Assembly (NCBI GenBank): GCA_037043015.1
Contig: CM073321.1
Coordinates: forward strand, 1,989,001 to 2,053,000
Length of the DNA stretch: 64,000 bases
Reading direction: 5' to 3'
From: Bryum argenteum
Lineage: Eukaryota; Streptophyta; Bryopsida; Bryales; Bryaceae
This document shows positions 24,862 through 36,149 of this stretch, piece after piece. Within the stretch, counting starts at the first letter, position 1; each line of letters opens with the position of its first letter. The position numbers were made by a program, and so were the translations under genes. The notes under the pieces were generated by a model. It searched no databases and had not been told where the DNA came from. It saw nothing but the letters and a program-made list of their open reading frames with translations.

Positions 24862-27800
24862 ATGACGTCGACTGAGAACGTGAACACGAGTATGGAGGTG
24901 GAGAATTCGATGATATCAGCAGAGGCGCCTAAGAAGAGGAATAAACAAAAAAGTGCAACTCATGGGCTAAATTGGGAGATTTTAGAGAATGAAGACATTA
25001 AAGCGGAACGCGGTTGGGAACTGGAGGTGATGGAGTATTGGACCGCTCAAATTTGCAAGAAATATGTGAAGATGTTTCACATTGGCAAACTTTGGCCTAA
25101 AGAATGTCATCTGATTCATACCAGAACTTTTCTTGCAACCCGGCAACATGCAAGGATGATCACTTTATCCACCGTGCGGAGGAAGTATGGCGGGCCTTGT
25201 TCGGGATCGTGCCAAAACAAAAGGGTACTTTTGTTACCAATTGTTGGCAATGGTGTATCTTTGAGTTGATCTTTGCAGCGGAAGATAAATTGGAGCACGT
25301 ACCAAACTAATACCGAACATCCGCTTCAATTGAGAGGAAGCGAAGCATATCCTGTTTGCTTTGATCCACAATCTGCCTTGACAAAGCATATTTTGGAGCT
25401 TTTGAGGAAAAAAAAAAAAAGGTCGGGAGGAGGATACAACGGATGATGAGAATGTCGTTACAAAGGATAAAGACATTCCTCTTGCCACGGATGGTCTATC
25501 AAACGAACAATCTTGATTGATAGGCTTCGGGATGTAAAAGCGATTGGAGAACGATCCACTGGAAGAGGCGAATGCGGTGCAAGATCGGTGGGGGACTTAG
25601 AGAATGTAGTGGAAGAGGTACTCTCCCCTCTCATTCCAGATAACCCTATTATTCCCAATGGCCTAAATTTGACCTTCTCGAATCCAAAATCGAATGAGGC
25701 AAGGCCAAGTAAACCAATGGAAACAACATCCATGCCAGATTCCATTACTCCGCTGATGGAGAAGGATTGGATGTCAAATTTCGAAGAGATATATGAAGGA
25801 GTACCAAGCAACAAGAAACCGAGAGAGTTTCTCACTTATTGTGAAGAAATGGCAAAGATCTTATACGAGGGTTCGGCTCGAGATGGTGAGACGAAGTTGA
25901 AGTGGGAAGAGACCAAAAAAATTACAATATTGGAAGCTGGGGCCGTTATGAAAATCGAGACTGAAGTTCTTGCTGCTATGGCTCCACAGGTTTTAGAAAT
26001 GTCTCAAACTTTTGCCCTAATGATGCCTCGAATGCTAGACGCAGCTATAGACTACGAGAAGTTATCAGAGAAATTTCTCCCGCTTATGAAAGCAAGGATA
26101 AAGGATTTGGAGGATCTTTCTAGTCTTGAAGCGAAGTATTCCGTAGCAATTGCCGTGATTGAAAAGGTGGTTTATGATTTCAAACTTAATGGATATGAGT
26201 GCAAAAAATCCCCGTACTACTGCAAACTCATGGAGGAAGCGATGAACATTTTGAATGCTCCCGAAGAAGGTGATGTGGAAGATCTTCCCCTAAACCCAAA
26301 AGATATTTCTCCAATTTCAAAAATTGAAGAAAGGATCGAAAGGGAAGGTGATCTTTTCCCATCTAATTATGATGGGAATAATAAGAGTGATGGCCCGGAG
26401 ATGAAAGGTACTCCATCACGCGAGCCTGGGCCTACTGAGACAGCAGAGGACATTCATGAGAAGGAAGTACGGTTCAATACGCAGGATAAAGGAAAACAAA
26501 TCATCAATTTGGAAGATGATACGGAATCGGAGGACAATGGAAGGAGAGGCGTGCGTGTAGAGGATGATACACATTCAAAGGGAAAAGCTTGCCTACATAA
26601 TCAATGTCCTAAAGAAACATTGGAAATGCAATTGGAGGCAATGATGAAGCAGAGAGATGAGGCACGAGCTGAACTAGAATCCATACGAATGGCATTAAGA
26701 AATGTGGATTATACACCACGCGAAGAGAACATATTGCCTTGGTTGGCTTGGGTTCACCGACTTCAAGATAGGGAGGCCATGGTTTCAAAGGCACAACATG
26801 ATCTGAAGAAGATCGCCGCCAAATCATATGGTTCGAGTGAACATGTGAATACATCATTGGAGGAATTTAAAAAATACGAAAGATTACGAGAACACGAACC
26901 TACTAAGGTCACTATTTGGGGTGATGTGGAGGAGATGATGAAGTGAACAAATTTCAATCGGATGGGAAAAGATGATGATATTGATTGGAGTTTGGAAGTG
27001 GCAGAAGGATGGGTGCCATACAACTCATTCTCATCGCATTTTGTGGAATCAAATCGAAATATAGTTTACACATGCGACCCCCGACAATACTGAAGGAAAA
27101 ATGTGGCATGTGCCGATATCATTTCGGTCCAGAAGGAGTGTACACACTGGGCCAATGTGGCCATAACTTTCATGTTACTTGCATAGCAAGCGCTGCCCGG
27201 GGAAAATCATCATGTCCTATATGTCATTCTCCAATTAGCACGAGATTGTACGAAGTGATGGGGATGCGCGATGTCATGCCACCTGGGCACGAGTTCAACC
27301 GATGGAATCTCCCTTTGGATCAACTTCCAAAGAAACTTCACAACTTTCGTGAGTGGGGGAAAGCACTTGAATGGGATAGTTCAACATCAAAACACCAGCT
27401 CCTCAAGTAGTATGTAGGCGAGACAGATCCATTGCTTTGGATGACACGTGACTACGAGGTGGAGATTAGGGCGCGAGATATTGAAGACAGCGAGCAACGA
27501 GAGATGTTTTGCCGCAACTTTGGAGGACATTGGAGTACTGAACACAATCGTTTCTTCCGATTCCCTCCAAAGAGAGTGGAAAAGGGAGAAGATGGTTTGT
27601 GGCATGAGGTAACAAGTGACATTGAGTTTGGAGGGGAGTACAAGAAGTACGATGATAGGCCGATTGGAAGGGTTTTAGTCCTAGCGAAATTGGAAGAGGC
27701 CGCACACTTACGGATTTCAACGAAGGAGGAATCTTTCAAAGACGCAGACTGTACTTTCTGGGAGGCGGTAGAGAAATTTGAGTGGCGCATTAAGAACATC

Positions 27801-28130
27801 ATTACTCATTGGACGACAATGATCAAGGACCCCAAGCCGGAGTTATTGGTGTCTATCACAGCAGAGGACTCCTTTGTGAAGGATGTGGTGGGACGAATCG
27901 AGGAGGCCATGAAAATCTTCCGTTCCAAAAATGCTAACCTACCCAAGAAACGAAAAAGGGATGATGGTAATGAGAGCGACGAGAGTTGGATGTCGGGCAA
28001 CAACAGAGAAATTGCTGCAGTGGATCAAGAATACGATGAGGGCGGTAGAATTGCTAGACCAAGCCAAAGACCCCGGACTCGTAGTATAGCACATACGATT
28101 GATACAGAAGAGCATTTAGATGCGATGTAA
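24862..28130 (+). pseudogene. RING-finger cargo gene, frameshifted
   Basis: I prefer the ATG at 24,862 (MTSTENVNTSMEVENSM), about 175 bp after the TATA box. The N-terminus resembles the repeat-rich gene at 17.9 kb. Four frames are used in turn (breaks near 25,100, at the A run at 25,409-25,420, near 25,510, and at the C run at 27,078-27,082), each equal to one missing base. The middle (25,513-26,946) is acidic and helical, with a coiled coil around LEMQLEAMMKQRDEARAELE. A RING-H2-like domain follows: CGMCRYHFGPEGVYTLGQCG, then HNFHVTCIASAARGKSSCPI-C. A TGA (26,944-26,946) and a TAG (27,408-27,410) also interrupt it. The C-terminus holds KKRKRDDGNESDESW, a likely nuclear signal. RING proteins are usually ubiquitin ligases; targets are unknown. 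Confidence 0.6.
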
Positions 28131-28504
28131 TAGAAATCCAATAGAAGTGTAGACGGTTTAGAACGGTTATAGTTCCCGGAATAGAGTCGCATACCATTTT
28201 GGATTTGTAATGCATGGTTTTTGTAATGAAGTTTTTTATTTCTTATGATGTGATAGTCTTTTGTTGACTATTCACCAACATTTTCAGACAAAATAAAGTA
28301 CGAACACATCAACTGTTTGGTAATAAAGTTTCACGAGCTATACTACCCGAAACATACACGAAGTATGCTAGACCTCTACTACGTGTCTGAGCATGTAATT
28401 AATTTCTATTCATCCACATCGGTGGGAATTGCATAATCGCTGTCTCCTTTGACTTCAGCACCGCTAGATCCCGTAGGGTCATCTTCGAAATCAGTACTAA
28501 CTTC
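28131..28504. other. Convergent 3' region
   Basis: The RING gene (+) and the hAT transposase (-) converge here. AATAAA-type signals occur on both strands near 28,230-28,295. Confidence 0.4.
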
Positions 28505-31304
28505 TTATTTGATTCTTCTTTTGTGACTTCCCGGATGAATGATCTTAAATTTTCCCGCATTCTCAATGGCATCAAGGGGATTCTTCGGTTTATCATGAAG
28601 AAACGGAAGCATTGGAGCTTTACGTTTCGTCATAACTCTTGAAGGCTCCTTCTTCCGTAGCCCTGAACCTCCTGGAAGGTTTTTGTATCCCAATTGAAGA
28701 AGCGGTACATCCGAGTCACTAGAGATTCCGCCGGAATTGGTACGTACTGTTCGGGGTCGCACTTGATTTGAAAGTGACACCAAACGTTTGGAAGATTTCT
28801 CCATCACTGTAGGGACCTCTACAGCACATTTTTGAAATAGAGACCGAGAGGCAACAGCAGGCAACGCAGGTTCGTCCCTAGTGGCGGACGTCATATTTCT
28901 CGTTATTGGATCAAACGTTACTGTACGGCCATGAGTATCATCCCCCACGATTTTCACATTCAGAACAACATTCTCGTCCGTATTTGGAGTTAGTCCGGTA
29001 CGAGGGGTATTATGACAAGTGACTTTGTCGGTATCCTTTTGAAACCGTGGTAAATGAGCTAGGGGCAACAATTCATCTGGATCATCCGCCTCAGCATCAT
29101 CGTCAACAAAGTCATACGTGGTGTTCGGGACGTTCAAAGCATCTTGCAAGCTCATAGCGGGGATGCTATTGAGGTCATCTTCTAGGTCCTCTAAAGCGTG
29201 ATCCGCAAAGCCTTCACCAATTGAGTTATGGGGGGTTTCTTCATCCTCGGAGTCACGTACGTCATCATCCTCTACATCCAAGTTCTCCGAGTACCACCTC
29301 TTCTCATCCGTTAACTTTGCGTTTGCAAGTAACTTTGAGTTGGTGTATACAAAGACCAAGGCATCAGCTCTTTCCGGTAGCAACCGATTCCGCTTCCTAT
29401 CGTGAACGAAAGAGTAACTGCTCCAATTGCGTTCGCACGCCAACGATGACACTGTTTGTGCTAGGATTTGCTTTGCAATCGGAGCAAGGAGTTTTCCAAC
29501 AAACCCTTCAATTTCCCACCAAACAAAGGGAGAACATTTCGACTCATTAGAATCCAACATCTCATGAAATGGTGCACTCCTCATTCGAAATGCCATATAT
29601 TCATTCGCCACATCATGATAAGTGCCCGGAGCACATAGAGTTTTTAGAACACGCCTGCACCCATGCCAGACCTCAGTATCATCTGCTAACTTTTTGTCAT
29701 GTAGTAAATAAGGATTCAAAAGTGCACCAGCACAATGCAGATCTGTTGTCATCATCTTTTTCCTTGCGTAAAAGTTCTCCTTCGCAATGTCCGCTAAATC
29801 CGTCGGGAGAGAAAATGGTTCTGTAGATAGCGTCAGTACATGCTTCTCGAGCTGACGAACGATATGCAAAGCCTTGCCCGTACAAGGCTCCTTGCCGTCG
29901 ATTTCCCGAAGAGCATACACTACTGGGGCCACCATATCTCGGAAGTTTGTACAACGCTTCCAGAAACCGTCATCCAAAACCACTTTTCTTACGTTGCGGG
30001 ACTCCAGGAATTTATCTAGCTGATAGAGACTTCTTCGAGGCATATGACAACCACTGGGGATCTACAACAGTTTGCTCCAAAGATTCCCGAACCTGCAATA
30101 AGCGATCTATCATTATAAAATTGCACGCAAATCTTGTTTTCCCAGGCATCAATAGGCTAAACCTTGTCTCGTGTTTACGAAACAGGACTAAAGGCATTTG
30201 ACGATTTTTAATGAACTTGACCAAGCCCTTGGCCTTTTCCAAAGTTTCTTTCACCCATGACGCCTTTCCCCAATCTTCCAACAACAAATCCATCGCATGC
30301 GTGGCGCATCCCTGAATGAATATATGGGGATAATCCTCAACGACTAATCGAGAGGCATTAATCATTACAGAAGCGTTGTCCGTGCAGACTTGGACAACGT
30401 TCTCGGGGCCAACTTGTTTGATGAACTTAACCATGATAGAGGCCATATACATTGCTGTCTTTTCTTTGCCAGTAGTATCGACGGCGCCAAGAAAAAGCTC
30501 TCCAGCAGGAGTCACTAGCATTGCATTCACAAGAGGGCGACTACTCACAGATAACCATCCATCCATGGCTAAAGTTCCCCCGAACTTCCGAAGGCTCTCC
30601 TTGAGTCTACTATCTAGTTTTCCTTCTAGATCACTTTTTACTTGTCCCAACAACTTTGTCCAAATGTCATGGTAAGAAGGAGGGACATATGGTTTTTGGA
30701 AAGACGCAGTTTTCATTACAGCTTCCTTGAAGGCTGGATTCCGTGCTACAGCAAACGGTATGTTTGCTTCATAGAAAAACTTTGCCCAAAGTATGTCTAG
30801 TTCCCGCCTATCCGCTTCAGCAAAACCATCTTCAATCACAGATTGATTCATCGCCCTATTGATATGCCCACCAACCCTCACTTGTCCCGCAAAGTTAGGA
30901 ACGGCGGAGATTGATCCAACTAAAGGTGTTGATGGAATCGAAGGGGTAGCTTGAGAAGATCCCACGCAAGAGTCTCCACGAGTGGACCTTAGCGTGCCAA
31001 CATTCGGAACTTCTGATGACGATAAGATTGAATGTGCACCGCTCATTTCTCCATTATGTGGAGGGAACCGCCCGTCACATCTTCGAAATAAATCCATCAC
31101 TCGTGTGTTCAATTTTGGACAAAGCATTACTGTATTAAGGCGGACCCCATGCTTGCCTTCATAGCCAAGGTGACTGAGCTGCCGTTCTAGCCTCTTGCTC
31201 ATAACCTTATGACAGAGATTGCATTGGACCGTTGGGGTCGTGGTAGGTTGGCCTTGTACTTCATGAACATCAGTGAACCAAGGTGAGGATGATTTGTTGG
31301 CCAT
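28505..31304 (-). pseudogene. hAT transposase, one frame break
   Basis: I choose the ATG at 31,304 (AAAATGGCC context); the ORF opens slightly earlier at a GTG. A BED-like zinc finger lies near residue 30 (QCNLCHKVMSKRLERQLSHL). A DUF659-type core follows: LAMDGWLSVSSRPLVNAML (first Asp), VQVCTDNASVMINASRLV (second Asp) and FIQGCATHAMDLLLEDW. Near 30,012-30,043 the frame shifts (one extra or two missing bases) and continues to a hAT C-terminal dimerisation region, TVSSLACERNWSSYSFVHDR, with the conserved E-R-x-W/F-S. The remaining 280 residues are acidic and basic low complexity. All expected catalytic acids are visible. It is the obvious mobiliser of the 19.26-kb element, though this copy needs one frame correction. 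A TATA box lies about 200 bp upstream. Confidence 0.85.
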
Positions 31305-31499
31305 TTTGATAGGTAACACACCTCAAAATGAACAAACGTGGTAGTAGATATGTAAAAAAAAATGTCAAGAGTTCGTAAACGAACTCTGCACTTCCGAACT
31401 CAATAGGTACCAAGCAACGGACACATAACATAAAGTTATGCAGCTCAGAGACGTTGGGTCGCATTCACAATTCGGAAGTGAATTGAGGCCTTGTGTCTC

Positions 31500-31890
31500 T
31501 TCTCTTATATACCTTCAACCCTGAATTTGACCATTGAAATTTGAATTTTGACCGTTGAAATTTGACCGGTCGGGCCTTCGTAGGCGGCCGACCTCGCCGG
31601 TCGCCAAAGCGGTCGGCGGCCGACCTCGCCGGTCGTCACCCCGGTCGGCGGCCGACTCGCCGGTCGTCACCCCGGTCGGCGGCCGACCTCGACAGTAGTC
31701 ACCCCGGTCGGCGGCCGACCTCGCCGGTCCGCACACCGGTCGGCCTAGGAAACGCCGTCCCGCGCCACCGGCGGCTTGGTCGAAGCGTCGGACGGGGTGC
31801 GGTCGGCCGGTCAAACGGTCGGACGGGGTGCGGTCGGTGTCAGTCAAAGGATCGGACGGTGCGGTCGGCCACCGGCCGGACGGTAATTTA
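31500..31890 (-). promoter_or_regulatory. CGGTCGG-rich array and TATA box of the hAT transposase gene
   Basis: On the minus strand a GC array (about four 34-bp units with CGGCCGACCTCGCCGGTC) is followed by repeated TTGAAATTTGA-type sequence and TATATAAG at 31,511-31,503. The leader then runs about 200 bp to the ATG. The array lies 110-440 bp from the right end of the element. Confidence 0.65.
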
Positions 31891-32000
31891 CCCTGGTAGA
31901 TTATAAAAACCCGTTATGTCACCGAGAGGTCCTAGGGGCTGAGGACGACCGGACCATGGTCGACCGGTCGCCCCCTGGTCCGGTCGTCCTGACAACCTTG

Positions 32001-32008
32001 ACCACGAC
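32001..32008. repeat. 8-bp target-site duplication ACCACGAC, right
   Basis: It is identical to 12,733-12,740. Confidence 0.9.
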
Positions 32009-32025
32009 GCAGTTAAAGCTGGATG

Positions 32026-32426
32026 ACCATTTAGCTCGAGTCGAGCTAAATGGGCATACGACTCCGTTGCAGGTTAAGCCCATTTAGCTCGACTCGAGCT
32101 AAATGTGCTTCGCTGCTACGATTGATCTGCAAGCCTATTTAGCTCGAGTCGAGCTAAATGGGTCTGACCTTGTTTAAGGTCCGTGACCATTTAGCTCGAC
32201 TCGAGCTAAATGGGCTTACTGCCCTGTAGCAGGTCAAGTTCATTTAGCTCGACTCGAGCTAAATGGGCTTGCACTGAATCAGAGCAGTAAGCCCATTTAG
32301 CTCGACTCGAGCTAAGTAGGCTTGCATTTAATGAGAGCAGTACGCCCATTTAGCTTGAGTCGAGCTAAATGCGCTTGACCTGCTACAGGGCAGTAAGCCC
32401 ATTTAGCTCGAGTCGAGCTAAATGGT
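32026..32426. repeat. Palindrome array, right part (8 copies)
   Basis: Eight copies lie at about 53-bp spacing, with central base C or G. The spacers contain GTAAGCCCATT, GACCTGCTACAGGGCAG and similar pieces that recur in the array at 38.4-39.1 kb. Confidence 0.9.
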
Positions 32427-32705
32427 CTTCCAATGAATACTGAAGTACAGGACTTCATGAGCTTGTCCATATTTCAAGCATTTGTTTTATGAAATCGCCC
32501 GATATTCGCAAGACAAATAAATACTAAGAATCGTTCTTGGGAACTGTGCACAAGTAAAACAGTATCTTTGCCTCAATTTCCGTGCACAACTACTCCGACG
32601 ATATCCACATTGCCATCAGGAATGCACCACGATGAAGGCAAGATATGACCAATCAACAACAAATTCTTGTTATACATTGACATTGAGGATATAGATCGAA
32701 CTTAC

Positions 32706-33240
32706 CCTCATGCCGTGCTTGACAGCTGCAATACTTCAACGAAGGCCCTCGGCATTCTCAAAAGCAGCACGCGCATCAACTCCAGAGCTTCTAAGAGTCC
32801 CAAACCCTAATCAAAATTTACAAAACCGGAAGCACTAATGGTAATAGGGAGTTTAGGCGAAACTTAGTGTATAGAGACGAAGGGCAGAAATGCAAAGGTG
32901 CGGAGGTGAGGCGAAGGGCAACAGGAGTGGAGCACGATAGGAGCAGAGAGAGCACAGGAGCGAAGGAGCGGAAAGAGCACAGGAGCGGAGCAGGTGAGGA
33001 GCGGAAAGCGCATAGTGCGCGAATGAGGAGAGAGCCAGAGCAAGCGGGAAGAGAAATGGCGGCAAAAAGAGCACGAACTCAAGAGAGAAAGGGCGCCAAA
33101 AAAGGCCAGTAACGGTTTTGAGTAAAAGCGATGTGGTTGGGAACTTCGGGGGAACGGTGAACTTCACGAGGAACGGGGAACTGCGCAAGGAACGAAGACA
33201 TCTTGGGAACTTTGGGAGGAACGAGGACATCTTGGGCCAG
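32706..33240 (-). promoter_or_regulatory. Probable promoter and leader exon of the DUF7869-like gene
   Basis: On the minus strand a strong donor (GCATGAGG|GTAAGT, intron from 32,705) ends a GC-richer stretch with no convincing ORF; the Cys/Ser/Leu-rich ORFs here look like chance. Before the hAT insertion this donor would have faced the acceptor TGGCATTCAG just upstream of the ATG at 12,174, across a short intron made of palindromes. The opposite-strand gene at 38-39 kb has the same arrangement. Confidence 0.45.
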
Positions 33241-35891
33241 TAATAATCATTTGAAGTTAAGTCACCGAGAAATTCGGAATATTTCTAAAAATAGAAATGA
33301 CATAATTGTAATGAAAAAAACCGGATTCGCGAGGAAAATGGATAACCCAAACTCAAATTAACAAAATAATTTCATATTGGGCACTAGAATGTTAACCCCT
33401 AAATGCGTCGAATGTCAAAAAACGATATTTTGGATAGAAGGCGGAATTTTGAATAGCCATATCTTCTTCATCCGAGGTCCGTTTTGGATGAAATCACTTG
33501 GGTATTGTTCCAAATCAAGTCTAGTTTGTATTCTAAACCTTGCAATAAAGTATGAATCAATGGAATGCACTTTAGTGAAGACACCTCTTCTATTTTATTG
33601 GAAATTAGTCAAGTTTACATCAAACCATAAAACCGTAATGAAAAACTCTAGTCCCTAGTCCATAACTAACTTAACCTTTGATATTTTATAAATCAATAAC
33701 TTTAATATCAATACTTTTACCATTGTTGCTAACATTTTTTACCACAATTCATCCGACTACACAACGAGAAAAAAAAAAACTTCAATCTAGTTGTTAAAGA
33801 GATAGTGTCATTTGTTATTTGAACCATAGTTTACAAGATTACCTTAAATAGAGTATAGGGATAATAATAAAAAATGATTAAATTACCTGAAATTTATACT
33901 AACTTATCAAATGTTTAGATGGAACACAAAGTGTTCTTGTCGTGTACCTAGGATTCATGTAGTCTTGAATGACTTAATTTTATTTCATACTAAATTAGAG
34001 CAGTAAGGTACCGACAGGTGATGTGAGGTATTGTAACATTCGCACTTACTAAAATATGTGTAATATTAAATAACTAATATCTTGCACTTTACAACGGCTT
34101 TAGTAAATGTAATATTGAGTTTTTTAAAATGTGATTCTATAAGATTAGTTTCTACCTAATTAGGTCTGCTATATTAAGTATGATATTCAATAGGTTGAAT
34201 GTATTATTTTACAAATGCATATTGTAAATACTATATTCAATATATTTATGTGAGATACTATTATATAAGTATTCAGACAGTGAATAAGTTGAGGAATTAT
34301 AAGTTTAATACTTAGCTTTTTCAAGTGTATTATTCCCATATATGATATTTGAAATATATAATTATTGGTTTAGAATTAAGTCTTGTTAACATTCAGTGAG
34401 TAAATATATTTTACAGGTTTAATATTCTATGTGTGATATTCAAACTTAATAATATTTAGTTTTACTTCAATTCTTATGCTAAGATGATTTTCATAGTATG
34501 GTATTCTAAACTTGTTTTCAAAAATTTAGAATGTATCCGCATCTATGGTTTCTTCCACAAAGTTGCCATCTAGCTTCTCTTTACATTGCAATCCTAAATC
34601 ATGATCTTTAAAATTAATTAACCCTTAATCCTCAACCCTATACACTATAACCTAAATCTTAATTTGTAAACTCTAAACCCTACATTCTAGACTAAACCCT
34701 TATCCCTAAACACTTAAATTTGAATCATAACTACTACACTATAAAAGATTATAAACTTGCCTGGTAGTTACTTTGAATTCCAATCTGTATCAATGGAAAA
34801 ATATCGAAAAACATAAGTTTTTAGATTTCTGTCGTCGAACACTATATAATTTTTGAGGAAAACTAGTCAAAGGTATTTATTTGTATTACGTAAATTTTTT
34901 AAGAATCTCAAGATTAAATTGTTTTATAGAATAAATAATTAAAACCAAATGTAAAAAAAATAATTATACCAAGTTTAAATAAAAAATTATCACTTAATAA
35001 ACTACGTTAAAATTATTATAATGTTAGGCGTATATTACGAGTTGTGGTATAGGAAAGAATGCGAGAATTTTCTCAAATTTACAACAATATGTGATTAATC
35101 AGATTTCATGTTTCAGTATTGCAATCACTACTCAGAAAGAGGGGGGTTTGCAATGATGCAATGAAACATTGAATATCCAAGTAAGAAATGTTTGTAACAT
35201 TGGAAACCCTTTTTTGCAGTACTAAATTTCAATAATTACTATGAATTTTTCAAATGGTCGGTTTACTTTACACAAAGTTTTATAGTTTTATAGTTTTATA
35301 GTTTTTTAACCTATATCAAATCAAATTAATTATTCTATTATATTAAACTATATTAATTTTTATTCAATATACTAATATGTTTTATTTTACTATATTATAC
35401 TATATGAAAATATATTTCTTATAAATGTATATTAAATATTACGGAAAATGCTTATATATTCTATTTTACTTTATTAAATTATATTAAAATAAAAATTATT
35501 ATATCATATCATGTTAAATTATGTGATATTAAACCATCATATATTAAATATACCTAAATCATGTTTGGTCCATACAATCGTGGACAACAATCTATCAACA
35601 ATAAATTACAATATTATAACATTTACAATAGATTTAGGATCTTATAAAATTTTGTTATAATAGAAGATAATAATGTAATAAAGGTAAATTATAAAATCAT
35701 TACATCACCAACGGTGTATATCAAACATCGAGCATGTTTTACTAAAGAGAGTTGTGCATGAACAATCGAAAATGTTTTTCCGTAATTCTATACCTTACAA
35801 TCTTGAGAATCTTAGGTTTGCCTATGTGAATTTGTTGTGGCAGCAGCGAAATCGCAAACTTTGTAACAAAAAGCGTTGTACTTTTGTGGAT
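33241..35891. other. AT-rich, no gene recognised
   Basis: Low-complexity AT tracts with a plant-type CCCTAAA cluster near 34,620-34,700. I see nothing coding. Confidence 0.5.
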
Positions 35892-36146
35892 CTAACAGCT
35901 CCTAAGCAATGAGAAAGCAGCGCCGTCATTCTTGAACATGGTAGAATGCAAAACGTTCGAGTGTTTGCTCCAAACTTTACCCACCAAATCGAAACTTAAG
36001 ACAAGTTTCGTGTCGTCCTCATATTTTTCTTTTAAGGAATGTAAACAATCGGAATAGAAAGCGATGTAGTAGAAGCGCAAGTGGTTCTTCTGGTATGATT
36101 CAAATCTTACAATCTCACCCGTTACATTGGGCGTACAGTTTTCCTC
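35892..36146 (-). CDS. Putative isolated terminal exon, product unknown
   Basis: After a plausible acceptor (CATAATTCAG|GAGG) an 84-codon frame runs to TAG at 35,892. It includes NHLRFYYIAFYSDCLHSLKE and WSKHSNVLHSTMFKNDGAAF. Its base composition is clearly less AT-rich than the surrounding 4 kb, which suggests real coding history. No upstream exon is evident, so it may be a captured or orphaned exon. Confidence 0.35.
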   Translation of the reverse strand, partial: EENCTPNVTGEIVRFESYQKNHLRFYYIAFYSDCLHSLKEKYEDDTKLVLSFDLVGKVWSKHSNVLHSTMFKNDGAAFSLLRSC

Positions 36147-36149
36147 CTG

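Larger units (their letters stand above)
12741..32000. mobile_element. 19.26-kb hAT element with cargo genes
   Basis: The left end from 12,741 reads CAGGGTTGTTAAATCGG; the right end read inward from 32,000 reads CAAGGTTGTCAGGACGA. Nine of the first eleven bases match, in the usual hAT style. A perfect 8-bp duplication ACCACGAC flanks it (12,733-12,740 and 32,001-32,008), the hAT length. Joining the flanks regenerates TTCACCACT...GTTAAAGCTGGATGACC, which matches an uninterrupted neighbouring unit at 12,485-12,520. GGACCATGGTC palindromes lie near both ends (12,823-12,834 and 31,951-31,961). Inside are four genes: kinase-like (+), repeat-rich (-), RING (+) and hAT transposase (-). Most hAT elements are a few kb, so this one is exceptionally large or is a composite. 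Confidence 0.85.

Noticed and set aside
32853..33230. Leu/Ser/Cys-rich minus ORFs
   Set aside because: They overlap a probable promoter and leader and have no recognisable domain.
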